Positions 27,954-36,442 of a DNA stretch of 64,000 bases are shown in pieces; position 1 is the stretch's first letter; every line of letters starts with the position of its first letter. The DNA is from Stigmatella erecta. GTDB lineage: Bacteria > Myxococcota > Myxococcia > Myxococcales > Myxococcaceae. Position numbers and translations under genes: made by a program. Where the stretch lies: contig NZ_FOIJ01000025.1 in the NCBI RefSeq assembly GCF_900111745.1, positions 1 to 64,000 on the forward strand, given 5' to 3'. The notes beneath the pieces were generated by a model, which saw only the letters and a program-made list of their open reading frames with translations, did no database searches and had not been told where the DNA came from.

Positions 27954-28429
27954 GGGACGTGCGCGGGGCACTGCTGGGCCTGCTGCTGCTCGCCGGGTGC
28001 CGGGGCGTCTCCCTGAGCCCGGTGGCCTTCGACGAGGCGGCCCACGTGGAGCAGCTGGCGCTGCGCTTCCAGCCGGATGGCTCGGGGCTGCTCACCTTCC
28101 GGCTGGCGGTGCACAGCCCCACCGCGGAGTCCCCCCTGCTCACGGCGGTGGACTTCGAGCTGGTGGTGGAGGGGCAGCGGCTGGCCACGGGGCTCCAGGG
28201 GATGGAGGTGCCGCTGGAAGGCGGCGGCCCCGCGCGCACGGTGGAGGTGCGCTTTCCGCTTGCCGGCGAGGAGGCGCCGGGCTCGCCCAACCCCGTGGCC
28301 CGCCAGGTCCAGCTCCGCGGCGGCGTGTCCCTGCGCTATGGGGGGCGCACCGTGCGCCGGGCCCCTTTTCGCGCCGAGCGCCTCCTGCCCCTGCCGTGGG
28401 TGCCGCTCGCGGCCCCGTCCCGGGAGTAG
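27950..28429 (+). CDS. LEA14/WHy-type lipoprotein
   Basis: The protein of about 159 residues begins at GTG 27950, overlapping the kinase stop in GTGA; GTG 27959 is an alternative. The signal LLGLLLLAGC ends in a lipobox. The mature part is a single beta-domain of LEA14 type: LLTFRLAVHSPTAESPLLTAVDFELVVEGQRLATG. LEA14-like domains bind ligands or buffer desiccation stress in other organisms; here the role is unknown. It is coupled to the kinase gene and may be a partner or merely co-expressed. Confidence 0.65.
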   Translation: MRDVRGALLGLLLLAGCRGVSLSPVAFDEAAHVEQLALRFQPDGSGLLTFRLAVHSPTAESPLLTAVDFELVVEGQRLATGLQGMEVPLEGGGPARTVEVRFPLAGEEAPGSPNPVARQVQLRGGVSLRYGGRTVRRAPFRAERLLPLPWVPLAAPSRE

Positions 28430-28438
28430 GGCGCGGGC

Positions 28439-29854
28439 CTACGCCTTGGCCGAAGGGGCCAGCGGCCCGGGCCGCGCCTCGCCCGGCCCGTCCCCGGGGC
28501 CTTCGCCAGGGCCTTCTCCGGAGCTTTCCTTGTCCTTGCCGTCCCGCTCCGGCGCGTCCTTGTCCTTGGCGGACGGGGTGCCCTTGAGCCGCACCACCCG
28601 GACGCGGTCGACGCGGGCGCCTTCCTTGGCGGCCACGGTGAACTGCCAGCCGCCGTAGGTGAAGCGCTCGCCCACGTCCGGCAGGTGCCCGGCCAGCGAC
28701 GAGAGGAAGCCGCCCAGCGTGTCGAAGTCCCCCTCGGGCAGCTCGAAGCCGAACGCCTTGGTGAAGGACTCCACCTCCAGCGCCGCTTCCACCAGGAAGC
28801 TGCCGTCGGCCTGCTTCTCCACCTGCTTCTCCTCCACCTCGAACTCGTCGCCGATGTCGCCGACGATTTCGCGGAGGATGTCCTCCAGCGTCACCACGCC
28901 CATGAAGCCGCCGTACTCATCCACCACCATCGCCATGTGGATGCGCCGCTTCTGCATGTCCCGCAGCAAGTCTCCAATGGGCTTCATCCACGGCACGAAG
29001 TGCGCCGGGCGGATGACGTCCGGCAGGACGATGAGCTCCGGGTGCTGGAGCAGGGGAATCAAGTCGCGCGCGTGGAGGATGCCGACGATGCGGTCCACCT
29101 CGTCCCGGTACACGGGGATGCGCGAGTGGTTCTCCTCCGCCAGCAGGCGCAGCACCTCGGTGGGCGGGGTGGACAGCTCCACCGTCACCACCTCCGTGCG
29201 CGACACCATCACGTCCCGGCAGCGCTTGTCGGACAGCTCGAAGATGGAGCGGATGAGCTGCGGGGCGCTCTTGTCCACCTCGTTGTTGGCCGCCTGGGCC
29301 GCCAGCAGCTTCTCCAGCTCCTCGAGCGGCGGCGGCGGCGCCTCGAAGCGCAGCGTGCGGCCAAAGGTGCGCACCACCAGGTTGAGCAGCGCCATCACCA
29401 GGCGCATGGGCGGGTAGAAGAAGAACACCAGCACGGACACGAGCCCCGAGAGCCGCAGCGCCCAGCGCTCCGCGCCCCCGTTGGCCAGCCCCCGCATCGT
29501 CACGTCCAGCAGCGTGGCCACCACGCCCACGAGCAGCGCCCCGGCGGCCACCGTGGCCAGCGACAGCCACGCCCCGTCGCCCAGGCGGTTGAAGTCCAGC
29601 AGCCGCGGGGGCACGAAGGCGCCAATGGCCGCGGCCAGGAAGCCGCTGAGCACCATGCCCAGCCGCAGCGCGGTGGCGGTCGCCTCGCGCTCCGTCTTGT
29701 GCCGCAGCACCCGCTTGCCCGCGCGGCCCTGCGTCTCGGCGAGTTCCTGGGCCCGCAGGTCGGAGGTTCCGTAGAGCGCGGATTCGGCGGCGGCCACCAG
29801 CGACCGCAGAAAACAGAGGGCCAGGCAGGCGGCCCAGAGAGCCCAGGTTGGCAT
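28439..29854 (-). CDS. CNNM/CorC-type membrane protein with DUF21, CBS pair and CorC_HlyC domain
   Basis: The 471-residue protein has an N-terminal DUF21 membrane domain (about four spans through residue ~160), with a first helix WALWAACLALCFLRSLVAAAESALYG. A cytosolic CBS pair follows (CRDVMVSRTEVVTV, IPVYRDEVDRIVGILHARDL and later MAMVVDEYGGFMGVVTLEDILREIVGDIGDEF). A CorC_HlyC domain spans ~350-430, and the tail is acidic and Gly/Pro-rich. The family transports or senses Mg2+ or other divalent ions. The Glu-Tyr-Gly-Gly motif is intact. Confidence 0.88.
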   Translation of the reverse strand: MPTWALWAACLALCFLRSLVAAAESALYGTSDLRAQELAETQGRAGKRVLRHKTEREATATALRLGMVLSGFLAAAIGAFVPPRLLDFNRLGDGAWLSLATVAAGALLVGVVATLLDVTMRGLANGGAERWALRLSGLVSVLVFFFYPPMRLVMALLNLVVRTFGRTLRFEAPPPPLEELEKLLAAQAANNEVDKSAPQLIRSIFELSDKRCRDVMVSRTEVVTVELSTPPTEVLRLLAEENHSRIPVYRDEVDRIVGILHARDLIPLLQHPELIVLPDVIRPAHFVPWMKPIGDLLRDMQKRRIHMAMVVDEYGGFMGVVTLEDILREIVGDIGDEFEVEEKQVEKQADGSFLVEAALEVESFTKAFGFELPEGDFDTLGGFLSSLAGHLPDVGERFTYGGWQFTVAAKEGARVDRVRVVRLKGTPSAKDKDAPERDGKDKESSGEGPGEGPGDGPGEARPGPLAPSAKA

Positions 29855-29908
29855 GGAGCGCCCTTCTTATCCTGTGATAGGGGGCCATACCACCTCGCCG
29901 GAGGCCCG

Positions 29909-30670
29909 ATGTCCGCACCTGCGCCCTTTGCCGCCCGCCTCAGGGCAGGGTGGCTTGCCGCCCTCCTGTGTCTTCCTGCCCCTGCCCTTGCCTGGCCGGT
30001 GGACATGCGGATTCCCCTGGAAAGCGGAGCAGACCGCTTCCACAGGCTTTCGGCCGTGGACTGGGTGGAGGTGGAGGACCCCTCCATCGCCACCGCCGAG
30101 GTGTTGGCCGGCAGCAACGAGCTGCTGCTCACCGGCAAGCGCCCGGGCCGCACGCTGCTGCTGCTCTACGCGGAGGGGAAGTTCGCCGTCTGGCAGCTCT
30201 CGGTCTCCGAGCCTGGGGCGCGCCCGGCGGCCGGCGCCACCTCTCCGGAACTGCTGGCCACCGCGCGCAAGGCGTGTCCGGGCCTGGAGGCGAAGGAGGC
30301 CCCGGAGCGCTTCTTCACCGTCACCGTGAAGGATGCCGCGTGCCGCACGGCGCTCCTCCCGCTCTTCCAGTCCGAGGCCTGGCTGGCGCGCGAGCTGGAG
30401 CTCACCTTCGAGCTGCCGGTGCTCCAGGCGCAGCTGGCGGCCATGGGGCCCCGGCTGAAGGAGCTGGGGCTGGAGGCGCGCTACAGCGGCGCGGGGCTGG
30501 TGCTCCAGGGCACGGCCTCCCCGGGGGTCCACCGGCGCGCGCTCTGGGAGCTGTTCCGGCAGTCCGTGGGCCGCGTGGCCCTGGAGGACCGGGTGAAGGT
30601 GACGGTCCCCGAGCCGCCCCCCGCGGGGCCGGACGCGGGGACGCCCGGGGCGGGCCCCCGCGCCCGGTGA
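29909..30670 (+). CDS. Secreted protein with pilus/secretin N-terminal (T2SS-T3SS_pil_N-like) domain
   Basis: The 253-residue protein has a Sec signal (cleavage near PALAWP) and ATG 29909 after GGAGGCCCG. The first ~90 mature residues (VDWVEVEDPSIATAEVLAGSNELLLTGKRPGRTLLLL) match the domain that precedes secretin and CpaC/RcpA proteins. A second region, residues ~110-230, has a BON-like alternation of helix and strand (LARELELTFELPVLQAQ...). No secretin pore domain follows. It may be a stand-alone periplasmic pilotin-like or assembly factor. The stop is 4 bases from the convergent aat gene. Confidence 0.6.
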   Translation: MSAPAPFAARLRAGWLAALLCLPAPALAWPVDMRIPLESGADRFHRLSAVDWVEVEDPSIATAEVLAGSNELLLTGKRPGRTLLLLYAEGKFAVWQLSVSEPGARPAAGATSPELLATARKACPGLEAKEAPERFFTVTVKDAACRTALLPLFQSEAWLARELELTFELPVLQAQLAAMGPRLKELGLEARYSGAGLVLQGTASPGVHRRALWELFRQSVGRVALEDRVKVTVPEPPPAGPDAGTPGAGPRAR

Positions 30671-30673
30671 GCC

Positions 30674-31357
30674 TCACGTCCACGGGCCGCGGCGGGTGGG
30701 CACCTGGAGCGCCTCGGCGAGCGCCCCGAGGAAGCGCTTGCGCGGCCAGTGTTCAGCACCGAAGCGGGCCAGGTGCTCGGTCTCCACCTGACAGTCGATG
30801 AAGTGAAAGCCCCACGCCTTCAGGCGCTCCACGGAGGCGGCGAAGGCCACCTTCGAGGCATCCGGCGCGTGGGCGAACATGCTCTCGCCGAAGAAGGCCG
30901 CCCCCAGGGACACGCCGTACAGGCCGCCCTTCAGCTCCCCGTCCGCCCAGGCCTCCACGGAGTGCGCGAAGCCCAGCCGGTGCAGGGTGACGTACGCCTC
31001 GCGCATGGCATCGGTAATCCAGGTGCCGCTCTGGCCGGGCCGGGGCGCTTCGGAGCAGGCGGCGATGACGTCCTCGAAGGCCGTGTCCCAGCGCACCTCG
31101 TAGGTGCCCGCCTTCATCGTCTTGCGCAGGCTGCGCCCCACGTGGAGCTTGTCCGGCTCCAGCACGAAGCGCGGGTTGGGCGAGTGCCAGAGCAAGGGCT
31201 GGCCCTCGCTGTACCAGGGGAAGATGCCCTGGGAGTACGCGGTCAGCAGGCGCTCGGGGCTCAGGTCCCCGCCCACCGCCAGGAGGCCCGAGGCATCGGC
31301 GCGGTCGGGCGGGGGAAAGCGCTGCGGATCTTCCGGATCGAGCAGGTAGATGGGCAC
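30674..31357 (-). CDS. aat: Leucyl/phenylalanyl-tRNA--protein transferase
   Basis: The 227-residue protein starts at GTG 31357 (MPIYLLDPED). It includes GLLAVGGDLSPERLL, GIFPWYSEGQPLLWHSPNPR, HSVEAWADGELKGGLYGVSLGAAFFGESMF and the C-terminal GFHFIDCQVETEHLARFGA stretch. All are diagnostic of Aat, which attaches Leu or Phe to N-terminal Lys or Arg in the N-end rule pathway feeding ClpS/ClpAP. It lies 10 bases downstream of the LEA14 lipoprotein gene and is probably co-transcribed with it. Confidence 0.95.
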   Translation of the reverse strand: MPIYLLDPEDPQRFPPPDRADASGLLAVGGDLSPERLLTAYSQGIFPWYSEGQPLLWHSPNPRFVLEPDKLHVGRSLRKTMKAGTYEVRWDTAFEDVIAACSEAPRPGQSGTWITDAMREAYVTLHRLGFAHSVEAWADGELKGGLYGVSLGAAFFGESMFAHAPDASKVAFAASVERLKAWGFHFIDCQVETEHLARFGAEHWPRKRFLGALAEALQVPTRRGPWT

Positions 31358-31367
31358 GGCCGGGCGG

Positions 31368-32207
31368 TCAGCGGGAGGTGTTGATCTTCACGCTGCCCTC
31401 CAGGGCGTAGGGCACCTGGAGGTGGGGGCCCTTCAGCTCGCCCTGCATCCGGTAGGGCAGGGTGCCCGTGGCGATGAGCTTCTTCACCTCGGGGCCGAAG
31501 GACTCCCTCGTCACCGCGGCCTCCACCGGGTACACGCCCGTGGCGGATGGATCCACCGTGTCGCCCTGGGCCAGCGTGCCCTCGCCGAGCTTCTTGCCGG
31601 CCACCTGGAGGCTGTAGGTGAGCGCATCCACGCGCAGGGGGAAGGGGTTGGGGTTCTTCACGCCCACCCGGACGATGAGGTTCACCTCCTCGTCCGAGTA
31701 GCGCGCGCCATCCAGGCTCTCGATGACGAGGGTGGGCAGCCGCGGCACGCGCACCGCGCGCGAGGCGGCGAAGGGCACCGTCTCCACGGCCTCGCCCGAG
31801 CGCACCGTCAGCGTGCCCCGCAGGGCCAGCAGCAGCGTGCCGCCCCGCTCGCTCAGCACCCGCAGGTCCTCCGGCCCCTTCACATAAGAGGCCTGCTCCC
31901 GGAAGGAGAAGGCGGTGGGCTGGCCGGGCGCCAGGCGCACGCGGAGCGCCGCCGAGCCCGTCTTCACCACCGCCCCGTCGGAGACGAGCTCGTAGTCGGC
32001 CTTCTCCAGCACGGCCTCGCCGGGCGTGGTGAGCTGGCCGGCGTACTGCACCGTGGCGTCGGTGAGCGTCTGCGCGGGCACGGTGGTCTCCTGGGCGGCG
32101 AGGGCGGCGGGGCCCACGGGCCGGGGGGGCGCCGAGGCACAGCCGAGCCACAGGCAGGCCAGAAGGAGGGGAGCGCTGGGGGCGGGCGAGCAGAAGGAGG
32201 GCTTCAC
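31368..32207 (-). CDS. Lipoprotein with LEA14/WHy-type domains
   Basis: The 279-residue protein has signal LLLACLWLGC (lipobox LGC). Two beta-sandwich regions resemble LEA14/WHy repeats: ADYELVSDGAVVKTGSAALRVRLAPG (residues ~70-150), and VKNPNPFPLRVDALTYSLQVAGKKLGEGTLA (~185-250), the characteristic NPNPFPL signature. It is upstream of aat on the same strand. Its role is unknown; it is the second protein of this family in the window (see 27950-28429). Confidence 0.65.
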   Translation of the reverse strand: MKPSFCSPAPSAPLLLACLWLGCASAPPRPVGPAALAAQETTVPAQTLTDATVQYAGQLTTPGEAVLEKADYELVSDGAVVKTGSAALRVRLAPGQPTAFSFREQASYVKGPEDLRVLSERGGTLLLALRGTLTVRSGEAVETVPFAASRAVRVPRLPTLVIESLDGARYSDEEVNLIVRVGVKNPNPFPLRVDALTYSLQVAGKKLGEGTLAQGDTVDPSATGVYPVEAAVTRESFGPEVKKLIATGTLPYRMQGELKGPHLQVPYALEGSVKINTSR

Positions 32208-32273
32208 AGGATGACATTGTGGGCCAGCCCCCCGGCCCCGCCCAGGGCTTTTCCGCTAGAGTGTCCACCACTC

Positions 32274-32909
32274 GTGGTCACCCGCCGCCCCAACTTCAAC
32301 AAGGCCCTCCGCGCGCTCATCCGGGACATCGCCACCCGCATGCCGGAGTTCCACCATGTGAAGGCCCAGCGCATCGTGCTGGTGGCGGGCGAGGCGCGCC
32401 GGGCCTCGCGCGGCACGGTGAAGCCCCTGTGCTTCCGGGGCGGCAAGAGCGTGGACCGGGGCGGCCGGCGCAAGCCCATCGTGCGCATCAAGGGCCGGCG
32501 CATGCTCTACTGCATCACCCTGCGCCCGCTGTTCTTCCGGGGCTCCACCGCCCAGGCGCGCATCGAGACCATCATGCACGAGCTCTTCCACTGCTCGCGC
32601 CGCTTCGATGGCACGCTGCACGCCGGAAGGCGGCACGACGTGCTGGGCAAGGACTTCGCCCGGCGCTTGCGGCCGCTCGTGCGCCGCTACCTGAAGGGGT
32701 GCTCCCGGGAGCTCCAGGCCGCGTTCGCCTACAACGGCGAGGTGCGCGTGCTCCAGTGGCTGGAGCGGCCGGGCCCCGCCTACATCCCGGGCTACTCGCG
32801 CGTGCGCAAGGTGTACACGGAGGATCAGCTCTACTACGGCATCGCCCGCATGGTGACGCCCAAGCCCCGCGTGGCGCGCGCGGCCCCGGCCAGCCCCAAG
32901 GGGTACTAG
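32274..32909 (+). CDS. Putative zinc metallopeptidase (HELFH motif)
   Basis: About 211 residues from GTG 32274; ATG 32211 in the same frame would add 21 unlikely residues. The central IMHELFHCSRRFDGTLHAGRRHD segment carries an HEXXH zinc motif (HELFH) with further histidines. Four cysteines occur nearby. The protein is very basic, with many Arg-Arg pairs, and no signal is evident. The layout recalls SprT-like or minigluzincin proteins, but the family was not recognised, so protease activity is inferred from the motif alone. Confidence 0.55.
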   Translation: MVTRRPNFNKALRALIRDIATRMPEFHHVKAQRIVLVAGEARRASRGTVKPLCFRGGKSVDRGGRRKPIVRIKGRRMLYCITLRPLFFRGSTAQARIETIMHELFHCSRRFDGTLHAGRRHDVLGKDFARRLRPLVRRYLKGCSRELQAAFAYNGEVRVLQWLERPGPAYIPGYSRVRKVYTEDQLYYGIARMVTPKPRVARAAPASPKGY

Positions 32910-32928
32910 CCCCCGGGGGCGCCCGGCC

Positions 32929-33954
32929 TCAGCGGCACGAGTAGAGGTACGAGCCGGGCGTGCTCCAGCGGCCGTCCGGGTGGAGCGTGCGCACCGTGAA
33001 GCCGCTGTCCGGGTAGGCCCCGTTCCAGCAGTCCCGGGCGCGCACGTCGTTCTGCACCGCGGAGGCCAGCTCCCAGTTGCCGCGCCGGCGCTGCTTCTCG
33101 TAGGTGGCCACCCGGTCGATGGCGTAGCGCCCCTCGGCGTCCGCGGCCAGCGTGTCCCGGCGCTGCTCCAGGAAGCTCTTGAGCCACGCGTCCTCGCTGG
33201 TGCCCTGGAGGCCCACCGCGGGGGATGCCTGGCCGCTCAGGCCCAGCGAGGCGTGGGTGCGCTGGAGCATGTTCCGCACGCCCTGCTCGCCGTGCTGGAT
33301 GAAGGCGTCATACAGCGCCGCCTTCGACAGCGCCGTGGCCAGGCCCCACGCCTGGGCCTCGCGCATCGCGGCCTCGTAGGCCTGGGCGCCGGAGGCCGTG
33401 TGGGGGAACACGCCGGGCTCCGGGGTGTTGTGCTCCCAGATGCGGGTGAGCGCTTCCACGAGCGCCTTCTGGGAGGCCGTCAGGCCCTCCTTCCCGTCCA
33501 CCGCGCCGGCGCAGTGGGCCGCGCGAACCTGCACCTGGGTCGCGGTGAACGAGGAGGAGGAGTCCGTGAAGTAGGAGAAGGTGTAGGAGGCCTCCGCGCC
33601 GATCGTCAGGTGGGCGGCGCTCGTGTACTTGCAGGTGCCGTGGCCCTGGAGGCGCGTCCACCCCGCCGGGCCCTCGCCGCACGTCACCCCGGCCGGCACG
33701 CTGAAGGAAATCTCCGGGTTCTGGATGTCGCTCGCGCCGGTGTTCTTGAAGGTGATGGAGCCCCAGGACTCCGAGCCCATGTGGGTGCTGGTGGCCACCG
33801 CGTACGAGCAGGCCTCGAGCTCCCCCGCGCCCGCCTCCGGGCCCTCGCCCGCCGGGTCCACGCCCGCCCCGCAGGCGATGAGGGTGGTGGTCATCCCCAG
33901 CCGCGCCAGGCGGCGGCCCACGGTCCACAGCGTCTCGTGCCGGCGGGTGTCCAT
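32929..33954 (-). CDS. Secreted protein: carbohydrate-binding-like domain plus GH46 chitosanase-like domain lacking part of the core
   Basis: The 341-residue protein has a basic N-terminus and hydrophobic signal ending near LIACGAG. Residues ~50-150 form a beta-rich Ser/Thr domain resembling carbohydrate-binding modules. From ~160 to 295 it follows GH46 chitosanases: LTASQKALVEALTRIWEHN at the start, then AMREAQAWGLATALSKAALYDAFIQHG, EDAWLKSFLEQRRDTL and RVATYEKQRRRGNWEL. About 90 residues that in Streptomyces chitosanases carry the catalytic Asp region are missing between these blocks, so activity is doubtful. Chitosan binding is possible. Confidence 0.55.
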   Translation of the reverse strand: MDTRRHETLWTVGRRLARLGMTTTLIACGAGVDPAGEGPEAGAGELEACSYAVATSTHMGSESWGSITFKNTGASDIQNPEISFSVPAGVTCGEGPAGWTRLQGHGTCKYTSAAHLTIGAEASYTFSYFTDSSSSFTATQVQVRAAHCAGAVDGKEGLTASQKALVEALTRIWEHNTPEPGVFPHTASGAQAYEAAMREAQAWGLATALSKAALYDAFIQHGEQGVRNMLQRTHASLGLSGQASPAVGLQGTSEDAWLKSFLEQRRDTLAADAEGRYAIDRVATYEKQRRRGNWELASAVQNDVRARDCWNGAYPDSGFTVRTLHPDGRWSTPGSYLYSCR

Positions 33955-34006
33955 GTTCCAACGTCCTCCAGAGGGCGCCCCCTGGACGGGGGCGGCTTCA
34001 AGAAGA

Positions 34007-34035
34007 GGTATAAAATTAAATCTCTACTGAATCAA
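34007..34035 (-). promoter_or_regulatory. Candidate sigma-70-type promoter for the GH46-like gene
   Basis: On the minus strand, TTGATT and TATACC are separated by 17 bases, inside a markedly AT-rich 125-base intergenic stretch. The -10 element ends about 52 bases upstream of the gene start. Each hexamer matches 4 of 6 consensus positions. The promoter is inferred. Confidence 0.35.
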
Positions 34036-34079
34036 GGCAATTCCTTTCTTCCCCGGTATAGCTGTAATGCGAGGTAGGT

Positions 34080-35336
34080 GTGGGCCGTGTAGAGTGCGCG
34101 CGCGTGTCCGCTCCGACTTCTGCTGTGTCCGTCTCTCCCCGGCTGGGGGTGTGGCAGTGGGTGGCCTTCCTGGTGGGGGTGGTGCCGCTGGCCGTCTACG
34201 CCTTCTCGCCGCGGGAGGGCGATCTGCCGCTGTACTTCCGCACGGCCCACGCCTTCCTGCAGGGGGCGGTGCCCAACCAGGACTTCCGCTTCGAGTACCC
34301 GCCCTACGCGCTGCTGTGGTTCGTCCCGGCGGCGTGGCTGGGCCCCACGCTGCCCGCCTTCATCCCGCTGTTCGGGCTGCAGCTGGTGCTCTTCGATGCC
34401 TTCATCAAGTGGCTGCTGCTGTCCGAGGGGGTGCGGCGCTGGGGGCCCGCGTGGCGCGCGTGGGTGCCCTTCGGGGTGTACACGGTGGCCAGCTGGGTGC
34501 AGAGCGTCCACTACCTCAAGCGGTATGATCTCATCCCCGCCGCCTTCGTGCTGGTGGCGCTGGTGGCGCTGGCGCGGCGGCGCGAGGGGCTGGCCGGGTG
34601 GGCGCTCTCGGTGGGGGTGGTGACGAAGCTCTACCCCGTGGTGCTGGTGCCGCTGGCGCTCGCGGTGTGCTGGCGCCGGGGCACCTGGCGGCGGCTGGGG
34701 CTGGGGCTGCTCGTGGGGGTGCTTCCGCTGGTGCCGCTGAGCGCCTTCTGGCCGTGGTGGCACTTCGCCTCGTTCCATGTGGAGCGGGGGCTCCAGGTGG
34801 AGTCCCTGGGGGCCTCGCTGCTGTGGGCCGCGCACCGGCTGGGCTTCGCCCCGGGGGTGGCGTGGGTCCACGCGCCGGCCGCCTACGAGCTGCACGGGGC
34901 CGCCGCCGAGGCGGTGAAGGCGGCCTCCCGGTGGGTGTGGGTGGCGGGCTCGCTGGCCGCCGCGGCGGTGGGGCTCGCGGCGGTGCGCCGGCGCCTGCCC
35001 GAGCGCACGGAGGACTGGGCGCGGCTGGCCCTGGGGCCGCTCTTGGCCTTCGTGGCCCTCAACCCCGTGCTCAGCCCGCAGTACCTGGTGTGGCTGGTGG
35101 GCGCGGCGGGGCTCGCGCTGCTGTCCGGCTCGCGGTGGGCGCCCGGGGCCATCTTCGCCGCGGCGATGATGACCCGGGGCCTCTTCGCGGGCAGCCAGTA
35201 CCGCACGGGGCTCGGCGGGCCGCACACGGTGCTGCTGCTCGTGCGCAACGGCCTGCTGGTGGCCGCGGGCCTCGCGCTGGTGTGGGAGGTGTGGCGGGCG
35301 CGGAAGCCCCCGCCGGAGGGGGCGCTCAGCCGTTAG
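34080..35336 (+). CDS. Multi-pass glycosyltransferase, GT87/DUF2029-like
   Basis: The protein of about 418 residues has roughly ten hydrophobic spans. An early loop DLPLYFRTAHAFLQGAVPNQDFRFEYPP carries the acidic and aromatic residues typical of polyprenyl-phosphate-mannose-dependent (GT-C/GT87) enzymes. A later segment, RYDLIPAAFVLVALVAL, contains a conserved Tyr-Asp. GTG 34104 is an alternative start that removes 8 residues. The acceptor glycan is unknown. Its 3' end overlaps the facing stressosome operon by 11 bases. Confidence 0.65.
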   Translation: MGRVECARVSAPTSAVSVSPRLGVWQWVAFLVGVVPLAVYAFSPREGDLPLYFRTAHAFLQGAVPNQDFRFEYPPYALLWFVPAAWLGPTLPAFIPLFGLQLVLFDAFIKWLLLSEGVRRWGPAWRAWVPFGVYTVASWVQSVHYLKRYDLIPAAFVLVALVALARRREGLAGWALSVGVVTKLYPVVLVPLALAVCWRRGTWRRLGLGLLVGVLPLVPLSAFWPWWHFASFHVERGLQVESLGASLLWAAHRLGFAPGVAWVHAPAAYELHGAAAEAVKAASRWVWVAGSLAAAAVGLAAVRRRLPERTEDWARLALGPLLAFVALNPVLSPQYLVWLVGAAGLALLSGSRWAPGAIFAAAMMTRGLFAGSQYRTGLGGPHTVLLLVRNGLLVAAGLALVWEVWRARKPPPEGALSR

Positions 35337-35727
35337 GGGGAAGGGTCCGCTGCTGGGCGAGCCAGTCCCGGGCTTCCTGCTCGGTCTCCACGAAGACCGT
35401 GCTCACGGTCGTGCGGCTCATGAGCACGTAGGCCCGGTTGAGCATGTTGAAGAGCGTTCGCATGGAGAAGCTGGCGCCGAAGAACACCATGGCCTTGTAC
35501 GGCACGTGGCTGGGGGCTTGGCCCAGCCGCTTGCGGGTCTCCTGCGACAAGCCCGTGCCCAGGCGGAGGTCTCCCAGCAAGTAGAGGAGGCCGTGGCGGG
35601 CATGGAGCTCCTCCACGAAGTCATGCATCCCCTGTTGATCCGTCGGCTCGATGTCGCCCCGGAAGACGAACCTCACGATGTCCGGTGCCTCGAACGCGAT
35701 CGTGTGCTGACCGAATTGCCGTTCCAT
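35326..35727 (-). CDS. Small STAS/SpoIIAA-like protein at the end of the stressosome operon
   Basis: The 133-residue protein starts at ATG 35727, with AAGGAG 6 bases before it; ATG 35748 overlaps the upstream stop but lacks a ribosome site. The pattern ERQFGQHTIAFEAPDIVRFVFRGDIEPTDQQGMHDFVEEL resembles a SpoIIAA/STAS-like fold. Then YLLGDLRLGTGLSQETRK, and a C-terminal helix with VFVETEQEARDWL. No phosphorylatable Ser/Thr in the usual STAS loop was found. It lies 17 bases after the RsbR stop. Its binding partner is unknown. Confidence 0.5.
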   Translation of the reverse strand: MERQFGQHTIAFEAPDIVRFVFRGDIEPTDQQGMHDFVEELHARHGLLYLLGDLRLGTGLSQETRKRLGQAPSHVPYKAMVFFGASFSMRTLFNMLNRAYVLMSRTTVSTVFVETEQEARDWLAQQRTLPPNG

Positions 35728-35744
35728 GGAGGGCTCCTTGCGTG

Positions 35745-36434
35745 TCATCGGGGGACGGGGGCCGTGCCCAGGCGCTGGCGCAGGTAGAGGAAGCACGCGC
35801 GCAGGCCTTCCTTGAGGCTGCCGAGCGTCTGGATGTCCCGCAGGTCCACGCCGATCTGCACCAGCGTCTGGGCAATCATCGGGCTGATGCCCGTCACCAC
35901 ACAGTGGGCCCCGAGCAGCCGCGCGGCCTTCACCATCTTGATGAAGTGGTTGGCCGTCATGGTGTCCACCACCTCCACGCCGGTGATGTCGATGATGACG
36001 CAGCGGGCCTTGTCCTGGACGATGCGGTGCAGCAGCCGCTCGGTCATCTCCACCGAGCGCTGCGTGTCCACCACGCCGACGATGGGCAGCGTGAGGATGT
36101 CCTCCCACAGCTCGATGATGGGGGTGGACAAATCTTGAATGGCCATGCGCTGCTGCTCGATGGTGGTGAGCTTCTCCTCCAGATCCCGGTTGCTGGCGGC
36201 CAGGCGCGCCAGGGTCTCGTCGTTCTCCTGGCGCGTGCTGGCCAGCTCGCGCACGAAGATGTTGAGCGTCTCCTCCAGGACGGCGAACTCGTCCTGCGTG
36301 TCGATGGGCAGCGTGGTGAACTGGGGCTCGAGGCGCCCCACGGCAATCATCGACAGCACGTCGATGATGCGGCCGATGCGCTCGGGGCTGATGGTGAGGG
36401 GTTTGTCCAGGGGGAGCAGCGGAGGGTGGGCCAT
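35745..36434 (-). CDS. rsbR: Stressosome protein RsbR
   Basis: The 229-residue protein has an N-terminal helical region (residues ~20-90; TISPERIGRIIDVLSMIAVG, then QENDETLARLAASNRDLEEKL) that is not a globin, unlike Bacillus RsbR paralogues. The STAS domain follows: STPIIELWEDILTLPIVGVVDTQRS and IDITGVEVVDTMTANHF. Two threonines in VVDT positions match the RsbT phosphorylation sites of Bacillus RsbRA (VDT twice). It forms the core of stressosomes with RsbS. It is 8 bases downstream of rsbS. The helical domain may be the sensor. Confidence 0.85.
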   Translation of the reverse strand: MAHPPLLPLDKPLTISPERIGRIIDVLSMIAVGRLEPQFTTLPIDTQDEFAVLEETLNIFVRELASTRQENDETLARLAASNRDLEEKLTTIEQQRMAIQDLSTPIIELWEDILTLPIVGVVDTQRSVEMTERLLHRIVQDKARCVIIDITGVEVVDTMTANHFIKMVKAARLLGAHCVVTGISPMIAQTLVQIGVDLRDIQTLGSLKEGLRACFLYLRQRLGTAPVPR

Positions 36435-36442
36435 CGGTGCGC

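Noticed and set aside
34007-34079. AT-rich stretch as a possible transferred island boundary
   Set aside because: It is only about 70 bases, is easily explained as a promoter region, and flanking genes share the window's codon use.
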